Assembly (NCBI RefSeq): GCF_003515075.1
Contig: NZ_QWLV01000002.1
Location: forward strand, 744,001 to 808,000
DNA length: 64,000 bases
DNA from: Sphingomonas gilva
GTDB taxonomy: Bacteria > Pseudomonadota > Alphaproteobacteria > Sphingomonadales > Sphingomonadaceae
Direction: 5' to 3'
Each line of letters starts with the position of its first letter. The stretch's first letter is position 1. Position numbers and translations under genes: made by a program. Of this stretch, positions 34,711-43,086 are shown piece after piece. Below the pieces are notes generated by a model. It did no database searches, was not told where the DNA came from, and saw only the letters and a list, made by a program, of their open reading frames with translations.

Positions 34711-34856
34711 CCCCGATCGATCCCAAGGACGAGGCGAAGCTTGTCCGCAAGCGCCAGCGCGCCCGCGCGACGGTGATGGCGCTGCTGCTCGGCGGCCTCG
34801 TCATCCTCTTTTTCGCCATCACCATCGTCAAGATAAGGGCAGGAATGGGCACATGA
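34707..34856 (+). CDS. Small single-helix membrane protein, CoxF-like
   Basis: A 49-residue protein in the ctaB-ctaG gap: a charged N-terminal cytoplasmic part ([19 protein letters not shown]), one hydrophobic helix (about 23-42, [19 protein letters not shown]) and a short tail. The ATG overlaps the ctaB stop and its own stop overlaps the ctaG start (ATGA at both ends), so it is clearly translated in series. Similar short proteins sit at this place in many alphaproteobacterial cox operons and are often called CoxF or hypothetical; a role in oxidase assembly or stability is inferred from position. Confidence 0.85.
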   Translation: MTPIDPKDEAKLVRKRQRARATVMALLLGGLVILFFAITIVKIRAGMGT

Positions 34857-35386
34857 CGCGCAATCTCCGCACCGCCTTGCTGGGCGCCGCCATGGTCTGC
34901 GGCATGACCGGCGTGGGCTTCGCCAGCGTGCCGCTCTACCGGCTGTTCTGTCAGGTCACCGGCTTCAACGGCACCACCCAGATCGGCAGCGAAGCGCCGG
35001 GCGCGGTCAACCGCAAGGTGGAGATCCGCTTCGATTCGAACGTCTCGCCCGCGCTCGGCTGGACCTTCAAGCCCGAGGTTCCTTCCGAGACGATCGACAT
35101 CGGCGGCCGCGACATGGCCTTCTTCACCGCGACCAACAACAATTCGGTGCCGGTCACCGGCACCGCGACGTTCAACGTCACGCCCAGCCAGGCGGGCAAA
35201 TATTTCACCAAGATCCAGTGTTTCTGCTTCACCGAGCAGACGCTGCAACCCGGCGAGACGATCCGCATGCCGGTGATCTTCTACGTCGATCCCAAGATGC
35301 TCGACGATCCCGATGCGGCGGACGTCAACGCGATCACCCTGAGCTACACATTTTACCCGGTGGACCAGCCCAAATCGCCAAGCTAG
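34853..35386 (+). CDS. ctaG: Cytochrome c oxidase assembly protein CtaG/Cox11
   Basis: A 177-residue CuB-delivering chaperone. One N-terminal membrane helix (LRTALLGAAMVCGMTGVGFA) precedes VPLYRLFCQVTGFNGTTQ, the family signature with its conserved Cys. The periplasmic domain carries the copper-binding CFCF in KIQCFCFTEQTL and the YVDP/ITLSYTFYP C-terminal strands. It loads copper into the CuB site of CtaD. Overlaps the small membrane-protein gene by ATGA; ctaE follows after 40 bp. Confidence 0.96.
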   Translation: MTRNLRTALLGAAMVCGMTGVGFASVPLYRLFCQVTGFNGTTQIGSEAPGAVNRKVEIRFDSNVSPALGWTFKPEVPSETIDIGGRDMAFFTATNNNSVPVTGTATFNVTPSQAGKYFTKIQCFCFTEQTLQPGETIRMPVIFYVDPKMLDDPDAADVNAITLSYTFYPVDQPKSPS

Positions 35387-35426
35387 AGCGACTGACTGAA
35401 ACGCCCGACAAACACAGGGAAAGCCC

Positions 35427-36284
35427 ATGGCCGGCGCCAAGAACCACGATTATCACATTCTTCCCCCCAGCCCCTGGCCGCTGATCGGCTCGTTCGCCGC
35501 GCTCGTCATGGCGGCGGGGGCGATCATGTGGATGCACGAGGCTGCCGGCGGCGGCTGGGTGTTCCTCGCCGGCACCGCGGGCGTGCTGTTCACCATGTTC
35601 AGCTGGTGGACCGACGTGATCCGCGAGGCGAATGGCGGCGATCATACGCCGGTCGTGCAGCTTCACCTGCGCTACGGCATGATCCTGTTCATCGCTTCGG
35701 AGGTGATGTTCTTCGTCGGCTGGTTCTGGGCCTTCTTCGATTTCGCGCTGTTCCCCGTGCCGATGCAGGTGACCGATGGCGCAGTCGAGATATTGACCGG
35801 CGCGGCGGCGGCTGCGCCCAGCTTCCCCGCTACGGGCATCGAAGTCATCCCGGCGTTCGAGCTTCCGTTGCTCAATACGCTGATCCTGCTGCTTTCGGGC
35901 ACCACCATCACCTGGGCGCATCACGCGTTGATCCACGGCGATCGCGACGGGCTGAAGAAGGGGCTGTGGCTGACGATCATCCTTGGCCTGATCTTCTCGT
36001 CGATCCAGGCCTATGAATATGCGCACGCGCCGTTCGGCTTCGGCGGGACCAACTACAGCTCGGCCTTCTTCATGGCGACCGGCTTTCACGGATTCCACGT
36101 GCTGATCGGCACCGTCTTCCTGATCGTCTGCCTGATCCGCAGCTACAAGGGCGACTTCACCCCGCGCCAGCATTTCGGCTTCGAGGCGGCCGCCTGGTAC
36201 TGGCACTTCGTGGACGTGGTCTGGCTGTTCCTGTTCGTCTCCATCTATGTCTGGGGCGGCTGGGGCGCGCCGGTCCACGGCTAA
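35427..36284 (+). CDS. ctaE: Cytochrome c oxidase subunit III
   Basis: A 285-residue, seven-helix subunit. [13 protein letters not shown] is the typical opening; [33 protein letters not shown] and [14 protein letters not shown] are its signature helices, including the conserved Glu of helix III. It supports proton uptake and stability of the catalytic core. AGGGAAAG lies upstream of the ATG. An inverted repeat (36307-36377) separates it from the SURF1 gene. Confidence 0.96.
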   Translation: MAGAKNHDYHILPPSPWPLIGSFAALVMAAGAIMWMHEAAGGGWVFLAGTAGVLFTMFSWWTDVIREANGGDHTPVVQLHLRYGMILFIASEVMFFVGWFWAFFDFALFPVPMQVTDGAVEILTGAAAAAPSFPATGIEVIPAFELPLLNTLILLLSGTTITWAHHALIHGDRDGLKKGLWLTIILGLIFSSIQAYEYAHAPFGFGGTNYSSAFFMATGFHGFHVLIGTVFLIVCLIRSYKGDFTPRQHFGFEAAAWYWHFVDVVWLFLFVSIYVWGGWGAPVHG

Positions 36285-36306
36285 GGCCATTCGATGATCC
36301 TTCTCT

Positions 36307-36377
36307 CCGTTCGTGTCGAGCGAAGTCGAGACACGCTGTTCGGGAACAGGCTTCTCGACTTCGCTCGAAGCGAACGG
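36307..36377. repeat. Inverted repeat J (GTCGAGCGAAGTCGAGA type)
   Basis: CCGTTCG...TCGAGCGAAGTCGAGA on the left pairs with TCTCGACTTCGCTCGA...CGAACGG on the right around about 20 bases; the arms also contain short self-complementary segments (TCGAGCGAAGTCGA). Total 71 bp between ctaE and SURF1, ending nine bases before the SURF1 ATG. It could form a long hairpin in the transcript. Confidence 0.85.
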
Positions 36378-36385
36378 ATTCAGGG

Positions 36386-37003
36386 ATGAAGCGCCTGCCG
36401 CTGATCCCGACGCTCATCGTCGGCCTCGCCATCGCCGCGATGATCGCCCTGGGCGTCTGGCAGTTGCAGCGCGCGGGGGAGAAGGAGGCGCTGCTCGCGC
36501 TCTACCGCGCCAATCTCGATAAGCCGACGATGACCTTCCCGCGCGGCGCGCCCATTCCCGATGCGGCGATGTTCCGCCAATCCTCGGTGATGTGCCTTGA
36601 GGTCGCCGGCTGGACGACGCATGGCGGCCGCGCGGCGGACGGCACCACCGGCTATCGCCACATCGCCCGCTGCCGCACCGGGGCCGAGGGGCCGGGCGCG
36701 CTGGTCGACATGGGCGTCGCGCGCGATCCCACGGTCAAGCCGACATGGTCGGGCGGCCAGGTCGCCGGGGTGATCACCACCGAGCCCGATTCGACCAGCC
36801 TGATCGGCAAGCTCGCCGGCCGCTCGCCGCCGCTCGCGCCGATGCTGGTGGCGACCGAACCCGCCCCCGGCCTCCAGGCGAGCGCGCCGCCCAGCCCGGA
36901 GAACGTCCCCAACAACCACCTCGCCTATGCCGGCCAATGGTTCTTCTTCGCCTTGGCTGCGGGCGTGATTTACTTTCTGGCCCTTCGCCGCCGCGCCCGC
37001 TAA
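36386..37003 (+). CDS. SURF1 family cytochrome oxidase biogenesis protein
   Basis: A 205-residue protein with the two-helix SURF1 layout: an N-terminal helix (PLIPTLIVGLAIAAMIALGV) running into WQLQRAGEKEALL, the conserved W-Q-x-x-R motif, a periplasmic domain of about 140 residues, and a C-terminal helix (YAGQWFFFALAAGVIYFLAL) preceded by the N-N-H-x-x-Y motif (NNHLAYAGQW). It assists heme a insertion into CtaD. Last oxidase gene of the cluster; thrC follows after 11 bp. Confidence 0.92.
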   Translation: MKRLPLIPTLIVGLAIAAMIALGVWQLQRAGEKEALLALYRANLDKPTMTFPRGAPIPDAAMFRQSSVMCLEVAGWTTHGGRAADGTTGYRHIARCRTGAEGPGALVDMGVARDPTVKPTWSGGQVAGVITTEPDSTSLIGKLAGRSPPLAPMLVATEPAPGLQASAPPSPENVPNNHLAYAGQWFFFALAAGVIYFLALRRRAR

Positions 37004-37014
37004 CGCCCGCTGCC

Positions 37015-38412
37015 ATGCGCTACATCAGCACAAGGGGCCGCGCGCCCGCGCTCGATTTCCGTGGGGCGACTCTCGCCGGCCTCGCTTCCGACGGCGGGCT
37101 CTACCTGCCCGACGCCTGGCCGACGCTCTCGCAGGACGAGATCGCCGGGCTGGGCGGCCTCTCCTATGTCGATACCGCCGTGGCGGTGATGGCCCCCTTC
37201 GTCGGCGACGCGCTGACCCGCGAGGAGCTGCGCGACCTGTGCGAGCACGCCTATGGCCGCTTCGCGCATGACGCGGTCACGCCGCTGGTCCAGCTCGACC
37301 ACCAGCATTGGCTGCTCGAGCTGTTCCACGGCCCGACGCTCGCCTTCAAGGATGTCGCGCTCCAGCTGCTCGGGCTGCTGTTCGAGAAGTTCCTCCACGG
37401 CTCAGGCGATCACCTGACGATTATCGGCGCCACTTCGGGAGACACCGGCTCGGCGGCGATCGATGCGGTGGCGGGGCGCGAGGGCATCCACATCTTCATG
37501 CTTCATCCCGCGGGACGCGTCTCCGACGTGCAGCGTCGCCAGATGACGACGGTGCGCGCACCCAACGTCCACAATATCGCCATCGAGGGCGATTTCGACC
37601 AAGCGCAGGCGCTGGTGAAGGCGATGTTCGCCGACAGTGATTTCGCCGGCCGCTTCCGTCTTTCGGCGGTCAACTCGATCAACTGGGCGCGGCTGATGGC
37701 GCAGGTGGTCTACTATTTCCACGCCGCCGTCCGCCTCGGCGCGCCGCACCGCCCGGTCGCCTTCTCGGTTCCGACGGGCAATTTCGGCGACGTGTTCGCA
37801 GGCTATGTCGCGTCGCGCATGGGCCTGCCGGTCGAACGGCTGATCGTCGCGACCAACGTCAACGACATTCTCCACCGCGCGCTTTCGGAGGGCGACTACA
37901 GCCAGGGCAGCGTGGTGCCGACCGCTACGCCGTCGATGGATATCCAGGTCTCCTCCAACTTCGAACGGCTGCTGTTCGACCTCGGCGGCCGCACCAGTTT
38001 GGCCGATCAGATGGCCGGTTTCGAAGCCACCCGCGCCATGCGGCTGACCAACAGCCAGCGCGAGGGCGCCGCGCGCCTGTTCTCCAGCGCGCGGATCGAT
38101 GCGGACGGCATGGCGCGCGCAATGGCCTGGGCGTGCGAGCGCGCCGGCCAGCTGATCGATCCGCACAGCGCGATCGGGCTCGCCGCGGCGCGCGAGGCGG
38201 CGGGCATCGATCCAGCCACCCCCATCGTCACCCTCGCCACCGCGCATCCGGCCAAGTTCCCCGACGCGGTCGAGCGCGCCACCGGCCAACGCCCGCGCCT
38301 GCCGTCCCGCATCGGCAATCTGTTCGACCGCGAGGAAAGCTACGCCACACTGCCCGCGGAGATTGGCGCGATCGAAGCCTTCGTGGCGGAGCGCGCCACG
38401 CCGCGAGGATGA
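37015..38412 (+). CDS. thrC: Threonine synthase
   Basis: A 465-residue PLP enzyme converting O-phosphohomoserine to threonine. The ATG at 37015 opens MRYISTRGRAPALDFRGATL, typical of the long (yeast/E. coli type) class. HGPTLAFKDVALQLLG carries the PLP Lys; GATSGDTGSAAI is the phosphate loop and SVPTGNFGDVFAGY the next signature. C-terminal TLATAHPAKFPDAVERATG is characteristic. The downstream element F begins on its last bases. The SURF1-thrC adjacency is common in sphingomonads. Confidence 0.96.
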   Translation: MRYISTRGRAPALDFRGATLAGLASDGGLYLPDAWPTLSQDEIAGLGGLSYVDTAVAVMAPFVGDALTREELRDLCEHAYGRFAHDAVTPLVQLDHQHWLLELFHGPTLAFKDVALQLLGLLFEKFLHGSGDHLTIIGATSGDTGSAAIDAVAGREGIHIFMLHPAGRVSDVQRRQMTTVRAPNVHNIAIEGDFDQAQALVKAMFADSDFAGRFRLSAVNSINWARLMAQVVYYFHAAVRLGAPHRPVAFSVPTGNFGDVFAGYVASRMGLPVERLIVATNVNDILHRALSEGDYSQGSVVPTATPSMDIQVSSNFERLLFDLGGRTSLADQMAGFEATRAMRLTNSQREGAARLFSSARIDADGMARAMAWACERAGQLIDPHSAIGLAAAREAAGIDPATPIVTLATAHPAKFPDAVERATGQRPRLPSRIGNLFDREESYATLPAEIGAIEAFVAERATPRG

Positions 38413-38524
38413 TCGCCTCCCCTCCCTGAAAGGGAGGGGTTAGGGGTGGGTCGATGCCCCAAGCGCCGCGTCGTCGGCATCGACCCACCCCCGGCCCCTC
38501 CCTTTCCAGGGAGGGGAGCGATCG
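38411..38524. repeat. Multi-hairpin palindromic element F
   Basis: A 114-bp element between thrC and a methyltransferase gene, starting within the thrC stop codon. The ends GATCGC and GCGATC and the bases next to them are inverted. Arms are CCCCTCCCTGAAAGGGAGGGG and CCCCTCCCTTTCCAGGGAGGGG hairpins; the middle is GGGTGGGTCGATGCC...GGCATCGACCCACCC around a 20-base loop. Same nested construction as A-E and G but with a different arm sequence. Confidence 0.9.
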
Positions 38525-38538
38525 TTAGGAGCGCTGGG

Positions 38539-39411
38539 GTGACCCAGCTCCTTACCCTCGCCGGCGAACCCTGGGCCGATTACGGCCTCGTCGACAGCGG
38601 CAACGGCCGCAAGCTCGAACGCTACGGCCCGCACCGCTTCATCCGCCCCGAACCCCAGGCGATGTGGGCGCCCGCATCGGAGGATTGGGATGCGGACGCG
38701 GAATTCATCCCCGGATCGGACGAGGAAGGCGGCGGCCGCTGGCAGTTCCGCCGCCCCACCCCGCGCGAAGGCTGGCCGCTCGCCTGGGACGATGTCCGCT
38801 TCACCGCGCAGACCACCCCCTTCCGTCATCTCGGCTTCTTCCCCGACATGGCCCCCGTCTGGACCTGGATGCGCGAGCAGGTCGCCGGCATGCCCGCGCC
38901 GCAGATCATGAACCTGTTCGGCTATACCGGCGTCGGCAGCCTGGCGATGGCGGCCAGGCGCGCGCAGGTCGTCCATGTCGATGCATCGAAGAAATCGGTC
39001 GAAGCCGCCCGCCGCAACGCCGATCTGTCGAACATGGCGGACAAGCCGGTTCGCTGGATCGTCGACGATGCCGCCAAGTTCACCGCGCGCGAGGTGCGCC
39101 GCGGCCGCCGCTATGACGGCATCCTGCTCGATCCGCCCAAATTCGGCCGTGGGCCCGAAGGCGAGGTCTGGCGGCTCGAAGAGCATCTCGCCCCGCTGAT
39201 CGCCGATTGCCGCAAGCTGCTCGACGCGGATTCGCGCTTCCTGTTCCTCACCGTCTACGCCGTCCGGATGTCCGCGCTCGCCATCCGCGAGTTGCTCGCC
39301 CAGGCTTTCGCCGATCTCGGCGGCAAGGTCGAAGCGGGCGAGCTTGGCGTGCGCGAAGAGGCGCGCGGGCTGATCCTCCCAACGGCGATCTTCGCGCGGT
39401 GGCGCAGATAA
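38539..39411 (+). CDS. Class I SAM-dependent methyltransferase (RlmI-like)
   Basis: A 290-residue protein starting at GTG 38539, with AGGAG eight to ten bases upstream just outside element F. MNLFGYTGVGSLAMA is motif I, VVHVDASKKSVEAARRNA motif II, and ILLDPPKFGRG the DPPK(F) motif of rRNA cytosine-5 methyltransferases of the RlmI/RlmK group. No PUA domain precedes it. Probably modifies rRNA; exact target not deducible. Confidence 0.88.
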   Translation: MTQLLTLAGEPWADYGLVDSGNGRKLERYGPHRFIRPEPQAMWAPASEDWDADAEFIPGSDEEGGGRWQFRRPTPREGWPLAWDDVRFTAQTTPFRHLGFFPDMAPVWTWMREQVAGMPAPQIMNLFGYTGVGSLAMAARRAQVVHVDASKKSVEAARRNADLSNMADKPVRWIVDDAAKFTAREVRRGRRYDGILLDPPKFGRGPEGEVWRLEEHLAPLIADCRKLLDADSRFLFLTVYAVRMSALAIRELLAQAFADLGGKVEAGELGVREEARGLILPTAIFARWRR

Positions 39412-39547
39412 TGCTGTCCTACATGCGCGGCCTTGTGCAAGACTCGCTCCGCTCGCTCTTTGCACCGTCGACCGTTCCATTCCCGTTGGCGAAAGATAAT
39501 TTCCTACTGGCGTAACGGAATTTCAAAACTGCTGCGACTTATGCGAC

Positions 39548-40180
39548 TCACGACGCCCGCCCAGCGCGAATCGCTGCGCCGGCGACGAACGGAGCACCCG
39601 CGACGAGCGCCAGGCTGGTCGCCGCCAGCAGCTTGAGCGCGCCGGGGCCGTCGCCGCTCGCAAAGATCAGCAGCGGCACCGCGATCGGCAGCATCAGCAA
39701 TCCCGCGAGCGCCCCCGCGCCGCGCAGGCCGGCGATCAGCGCGGCGGTCGCGACCGCCAGCGCGGCGAGCCCCGGCGTGCCGATCAGCAGCGCCGCCTCC
39801 AGCCGCCACAGCGCCGCGCCGTCGAGCCGCAGCAGCGCCGCGGCGGGGATCGCCGCCAGCATCAGCGGCGGGCCGAACCCCAGCCAGTGCGCCGCGATCT
39901 TCGCCGCGGCGATCAGTTCGTCTGAGGCACCGCGCACCGCCAGCTGATCGAGCACGCCATTGTCGACATCCGGCGCGATCAGCCGATCGATCGGCAGCAA
40001 GGCCGCCAGCAGCGCGGCGACCCACGCCGCGCCGGGGCCAACCCGCGCCAGCGTCTCGCCGTCCGGCCCGATCGCGAACGGAAACAAGGTCGCTACCAGC
40101 AGGAAGAAGGCGACCGGCATCCACACCCCGCCGCCGCGCCATTGCCGCCTGAGATCGCGCACGATCAGCGCCGCGATCAC
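39548..40180 (-). CDS. ccmB: Heme exporter protein B
   Basis: A 210-residue membrane protein with six predicted helices. Start is GTG at 40180, overlapping the ccmA stop (GTGA). LIVRDLRRQWRGGG opening, RLIAPDVDNGVLDQL and the Ala/Leu-rich helices match CcmB. With CcmA it forms the ABC module of cytochrome c maturation system I, releasing holo-CcmE. The rest of the ccm set (ccmC onward) is not next to it: downstream lies a 136-bp gap and then the opposing methyltransferase gene. Confidence 0.88.
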   Translation of the reverse strand: MIAALIVRDLRRQWRGGGVWMPVAFFLLVATLFPFAIGPDGETLARVGPGAAWVAALLAALLPIDRLIAPDVDNGVLDQLAVRGASDELIAAAKIAAHWLGFGPPLMLAAIPAAALLRLDGAALWRLEAALLIGTPGLAALAVATAALIAGLRGAGALAGLLMLPIAVPLLIFASGDGPGALKLLAATSLALVAGAPFVAGAAIRAGRAS

Positions 40181-40746
40181 AGCGCGATCTCCTGCGCACC
40201 GGGCAGATCGAGCGGCTGGTGCGTCGCCACCAGCGCGATCCCGCCTTCCGCCCGATGCCGCGCGATCAGCGCCTCGACCTGCCCCACCGCCGGCGCATCG
40301 AGGCCGCTCGCCGGCTCGTCGAGCAGCCAGATCGGCGCGCCGCTCGCCACCACGCGAGCGAGACCGCCGCGCCGCCGCTGCCCGGTCGAAAGGATGCGCA
40401 CCGGCGCATCGGCGATCGCGGACAGCCCGACTGCCTCCAGCGCGCCCGTCACCGCATCTGGCCGCCCATCGATCCGCGCCCAGAAGCCGACCGCTTCGGC
40501 GAGCGTCGCGTCGCCGTCCAATGCGGCCTGCTCGGCCAGCAGCGCCACCGCGCCTTCGCGCTGCACGCCGCCGCTCACAGGCCTCAGCAATCCGGCGGCG
40601 ATCCGCAACAGACTCGATTTGCCCGCCCCGTTCGCCCCCGTCACCCGCGCCGCGCCGCCCGGCGCAAGCGCGAAGGACAACCCCTCGAACAGCGCCCGTC
40701 CCCCGCGCACGCACGTCACGTCTCCGAACGCGAGTTCCGCGCTCAC
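40177..40746 (-). CDS. ccmA: Heme ABC exporter ATP-binding protein CcmA
   Basis: A 189-residue ATPase, slightly shorter than the usual 200-210. The start is GTG at 40746 overlapping the upstream stop (GTGA). Walker A is TGANGAGKSSLLR, the signature LSTGQRRRGGLAR has T for the second G of the usual LSxGQ only in spacing, and Walker B is IWLLDEPASGLD, followed by the H-loop VATHQPLD. Works with CcmB in cytochrome c maturation, supplying c-type cytochromes for the oxidase encoded nearby. Confidence 0.92.
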   Translation of the reverse strand: MSAELAFGDVTCVRGGRALFEGLSFALAPGGAARVTGANGAGKSSLLRIAAGLLRPVSGGVQREGAVALLAEQAALDGDATLAEAVGFWARIDGRPDAVTGALEAVGLSAIADAPVRILSTGQRRRGGLARVVASGAPIWLLDEPASGLDAPAVGQVEALIARHRAEGGIALVATHQPLDLPGAQEIAL

Positions 40747-41147
40747 TCCGCCGCGTCTTCCAGCGCGTGCATGTCGTCGTCCGACAGGCCGAAATGGTGG
40801 CCCACCTCGTGCACCACGACATGGTTGACCAGATCGGCCAGATCGACCCCGCTCTCGCACCATTCGGCGAGCAGCGGCTGGCGGAACAGGTGGATCATGT
40901 CGGGCTGCTGCGCGCTGTGGAATGCGGACTTCTCGCCCATCGGGATGCCGGTGTAGAGCCCGGTCAGCTCCCACGGATCGTCGAGATCGACGCTCGCCAG
41001 CTGCTCGGCGTCGGCGAACTCCTCGATACGGATCACGACGTCGCCCAGCTGATCGCGGAACGCCGGCGGCAGTCGCTCGAACGCCGCCCGCGCCAGCGTC
41101 TCGAATATGTCCGCCCCCGGCGCGATCTGTTGACCTCGGCTCGTCAT
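40743..41147 (-). CDS. Small metallopeptidase-family (zincin-like) protein
   Basis: A 134-residue protein with [15 protein letters not shown] near its end, an HExxHxxGxxD zinc motif. The earlier part ([22 protein letters not shown] and LTGLYTGIP) is typical of the small zincin family often found in alphaproteobacteria (DUF1025-type). No signal peptide, so cytoplasmic. Overlaps ccmA by GTGA, giving an operon zincin-ccmA-ccmB. Only 26 bp separate its start from the divergent pterin dehydratase gene. Substrate unknown. Confidence 0.86.
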   Translation of the reverse strand: MTSRGQQIAPGADIFETLARAAFERLPPAFRDQLGDVVIRIEEFADAEQLASVDLDDPWELTGLYTGIPMGEKSAFHSAQQPDMIHLFRQPLLAEWCESGVDLADLVNHVVVHEVGHHFGLSDDDMHALEDAAE

Positions 41148-41173
41148 CGCTGCGACATAGGCCGGAACCGGTG

Positions 41174-41476
41174 ATGGAGGAAGATGTGGTAGAGGCCCTG
41201 AGCGAAGCCGAGCGTGCCGACGCGCTCGATGGCCTGCCCGAATGGGACTATGATGAGGCGCGCGACGCGATCCTTCGCGAATTCATCTTCGACGATTTCA
41301 ACCAGGCCTTCGGCTTCATGACGCAGGTCGCGCTCATCGCCGAAAAGGCCGATCACCATCCCGAATGGTCCAATGTCTACAACCGCGTGACCATCCTCCT
41401 CACCACCCACGACGCCGGCGGCCTCAGCCCTCGGGACATCGAAATGGCCGAGGCGATCGAGGAGCTGGTGGAGTAA
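41174..41476 (+). CDS. phhB: 4a-hydroxytetrahydrobiopterin dehydratase
   Basis: A 100-residue pterin-4a-carbinolamine dehydratase. [16 protein letters not shown] is the family's catalytic motif with the His-His and Trp; [16 protein letters not shown] precedes it and [15 protein letters not shown] ends the protein. ATG at 41174. It regenerates the pterin cofactor of aromatic amino acid hydroxylases. It is oddly separate from any such hydroxylase. Convergent with the SDR gene, stops one base apart. Confidence 0.95.
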   Translation: MEEDVVEALSEAERADALDGLPEWDYDEARDAILREFIFDDFNQAFGFMTQVALIAEKADHHPEWSNVYNRVTILLTTHDAGGLSPRDIEMAEAIEELVE

Positions 41477-41477
41477 T

Positions 41478-42257
41478 TCAAGCCCCCAAACTCCGCGCCT
41501 TGAGCTGCCTTCTCAGCTTCCCCGGCAGCCAGCGCGCGGCGAAGGCCAGCCGGCGCGCGGTCGGCCCGACATGGGCGTGCAGCGCCTTGTCGCTATGGAC
41601 CAGATCCCACGCCGCCTGCGCCACCTCCTCCACGGGCGTGAACTCCAGCCCGGCCTCGACCACCTTCTCGCGCGCGGTCTGGTTGCTGCCGGCGATGCTC
41701 GCCTTCAACAGCGGCGTATCGATGAAGCCCGGCATCAGCGACCTGACGCGGATGCCCGCCGCCGCCCATTCGCCGTCCAGCGCCTCGGTCAGCCCGCGCA
41801 CGCCGAACTTGGTCGCCGAATAGGCCGACAGCCCCGGCGCGCCCCAGATCGCCGAGGCCGAGGCGGTGTTGAGCAGGCACGATCCCGGCGTGCGCGCAAG
41901 GTGCGGGAACGCCGCCCGCGCGCCGTACAGCACGCCGCGGAAGTTGATGTCGGTCACCCGGTCGATCTCGTCGCGCCCGATCTCGCCATAGGGCCCGCCC
42001 TGCGCGATCCCCGCATTGTTGTGCAGCACATGCAGCGGCCCGCCGCGCGTGAAGGCGTTGAGCACGGCAACCCACTGGTCGTAATCGCGCACGTCGAGCG
42101 CATGCGCCTCCACCCCCAATGCGTCCGCGGTCGCCGCCATCGCCGCCGCATCGACATCGCCGATACCGACACGCCAGCCCTTGGCGGCGAACAGTGTCGC
42201 CACCGCCCGACCGATGCCCGACGCGCCGCCCGAAATGAAGATCGCCTTCTCCGCCAT
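41478..42257 (-). CDS. Short-chain dehydrogenase/reductase
   Basis: A 259-residue classical SDR. Start at ATG 42257 (MAEKAIFISGG) because a purine-rich GGGAGAGGGG lies just before it. GGASGIGRAVA is the cofactor loop (TGxxxGxG variant), NNAGIA the structural motif, and SASAIWGAPGLSAYSATKFG the Ser-Tyr-x3-Lys active site. Asp in GIGDVDA suggests NAD preference. Cytoplasmic oxidoreductase; substrate not deducible. Confidence 0.9.
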   Translation of the reverse strand: MAEKAIFISGGASGIGRAVATLFAAKGWRVGIGDVDAAAMAATADALGVEAHALDVRDYDQWVAVLNAFTRGGPLHVLHNNAGIAQGGPYGEIGRDEIDRVTDINFRGVLYGARAAFPHLARTPGSCLLNTASASAIWGAPGLSAYSATKFGVRGLTEALDGEWAAAGIRVRSLMPGFIDTPLLKASIAGSNQTAREKVVEAGLEFTPVEEVAQAAWDLVHSDKALHAHVGPTARRLAFAARWLPGKLRRQLKARSLGA

Positions 42258-42321
42258 GCCCCTCTCCCTTTCGCTTCCCATAGCCGCTCGACAGGGACGG
42301 GACGAGGGGTTCTAAAGAGGC

Positions 42322-43086
42322 ATGACCACCGCTGGCCCCGCCGTCCGTTTCGAGGGCGTCACCAAGCATTATGGCGACACCGCCGCGCTCGCGGGAATCG
42401 ACCTCGACATCGCGCCGGGCAGCTTCGTTGCGCTGGTGGGCAGCTCCGGTTCCGGCAAATCGACCCTGCTCAAGACGATCAACCGGCTGATCGCACCGAC
42501 CGCCGGCCGCGTCTTCATCGACGGCGGCGACGTGGCCGGCGAGGAACCGCACCGCCTGCGCCGCCGCATCGGCTATGTCTTCCAGAATATCGGCCTGCTC
42601 CCGCACATGACCGTGGCTGAGAACATCGCCATCGGCCTCAGGATTGACGGCCGCGCGGAGAATGGGCGCGTCGCTGAACTCCTGGAGATGGTCGACCTTC
42701 CGGCCGATTTCGCGCGCCGCATGCCCGATGCGTTGTCGGGCGGCCAGCGCCAGCGCGTCGGGGTCGCCCGCGCGCTCGCGACCGAGCCCGATCTGATGCT
42801 GATGGATGAGCCGTTCGGCGCGCTCGACCCCGTGACGCGCGACCAGCTGGGCGAGAGGGTCCGCGCGCTGCACGACCAGCTCGGCCTCACCACCCTTCTG
42901 GTCACGCACGACATGGCGGAGGCGCTGCTGATCGCCGATCGGGTGCTGGTGATGGATCATGGCCGCATCGCCGCCGATGCCTTGCCCGCCGATCTGATCG
43001 CGGGCAAGGCGGGCGAAGAGGCCGAGGCGCTGGTCGCCGTCCCCCGCCGCCAGGCCGAGCGGCTGCGCGCATTGGAGCGCGAATGA
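42322..43086 (+). CDS. Osmoprotectant-type ABC transporter ATP-binding protein
   Basis: A 254-residue ATPase of the glycine betaine/choline (OpuCA/ProV) group. AAAGAGG lies just before the ATG. Walker A GSSGSGKSTLLKTINRL, the Q-loop YVFQNIGLLPHMTV, signature [15 protein letters not shown] and Walker B LMLMDEPFGALDP are all present; the TINRL after Walker A is typical of this subfamily. No CBS pair follows. Overlaps the permease gene by ATGA. Drives uptake of a quaternary-amine or similar solute. Confidence 0.9.
   Translation: MTTAGPAVRFEGVTKHYGDTAALAGIDLDIAPGSFVALVGSSGSGKSTLLKTINRLIAPTAGRVFIDGGDVAGEEPHRLRRRIGYVFQNIGLLPHMTVAENIAIGLRIDGRAENGRVAELLEMVDLPADFARRMPDALSGGQRQRVGVARALATEPDLMLMDEPFGALDPVTRDQLGERVRALHDQLGLTTLLVTHDMAEALLIADRVLVMDHGRIAADALPADLIAGKAGEEAEALVAVPRRQAERLRALERE

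Noticed and set aside
39412..39547. 136-bp gap with GTGCAA...TTGCAC hairpin as a terminator or small RNA
   Set aside because: The stem is short and bulged, the loop long and no T-run follows; nothing else distinguishes it.
40743..41147. Zincin gene as a cytochrome c maturation component
   Set aside because: It overlaps ccmA but belongs to a small zincin family with no known ccm role; the association may only be co-transcription.
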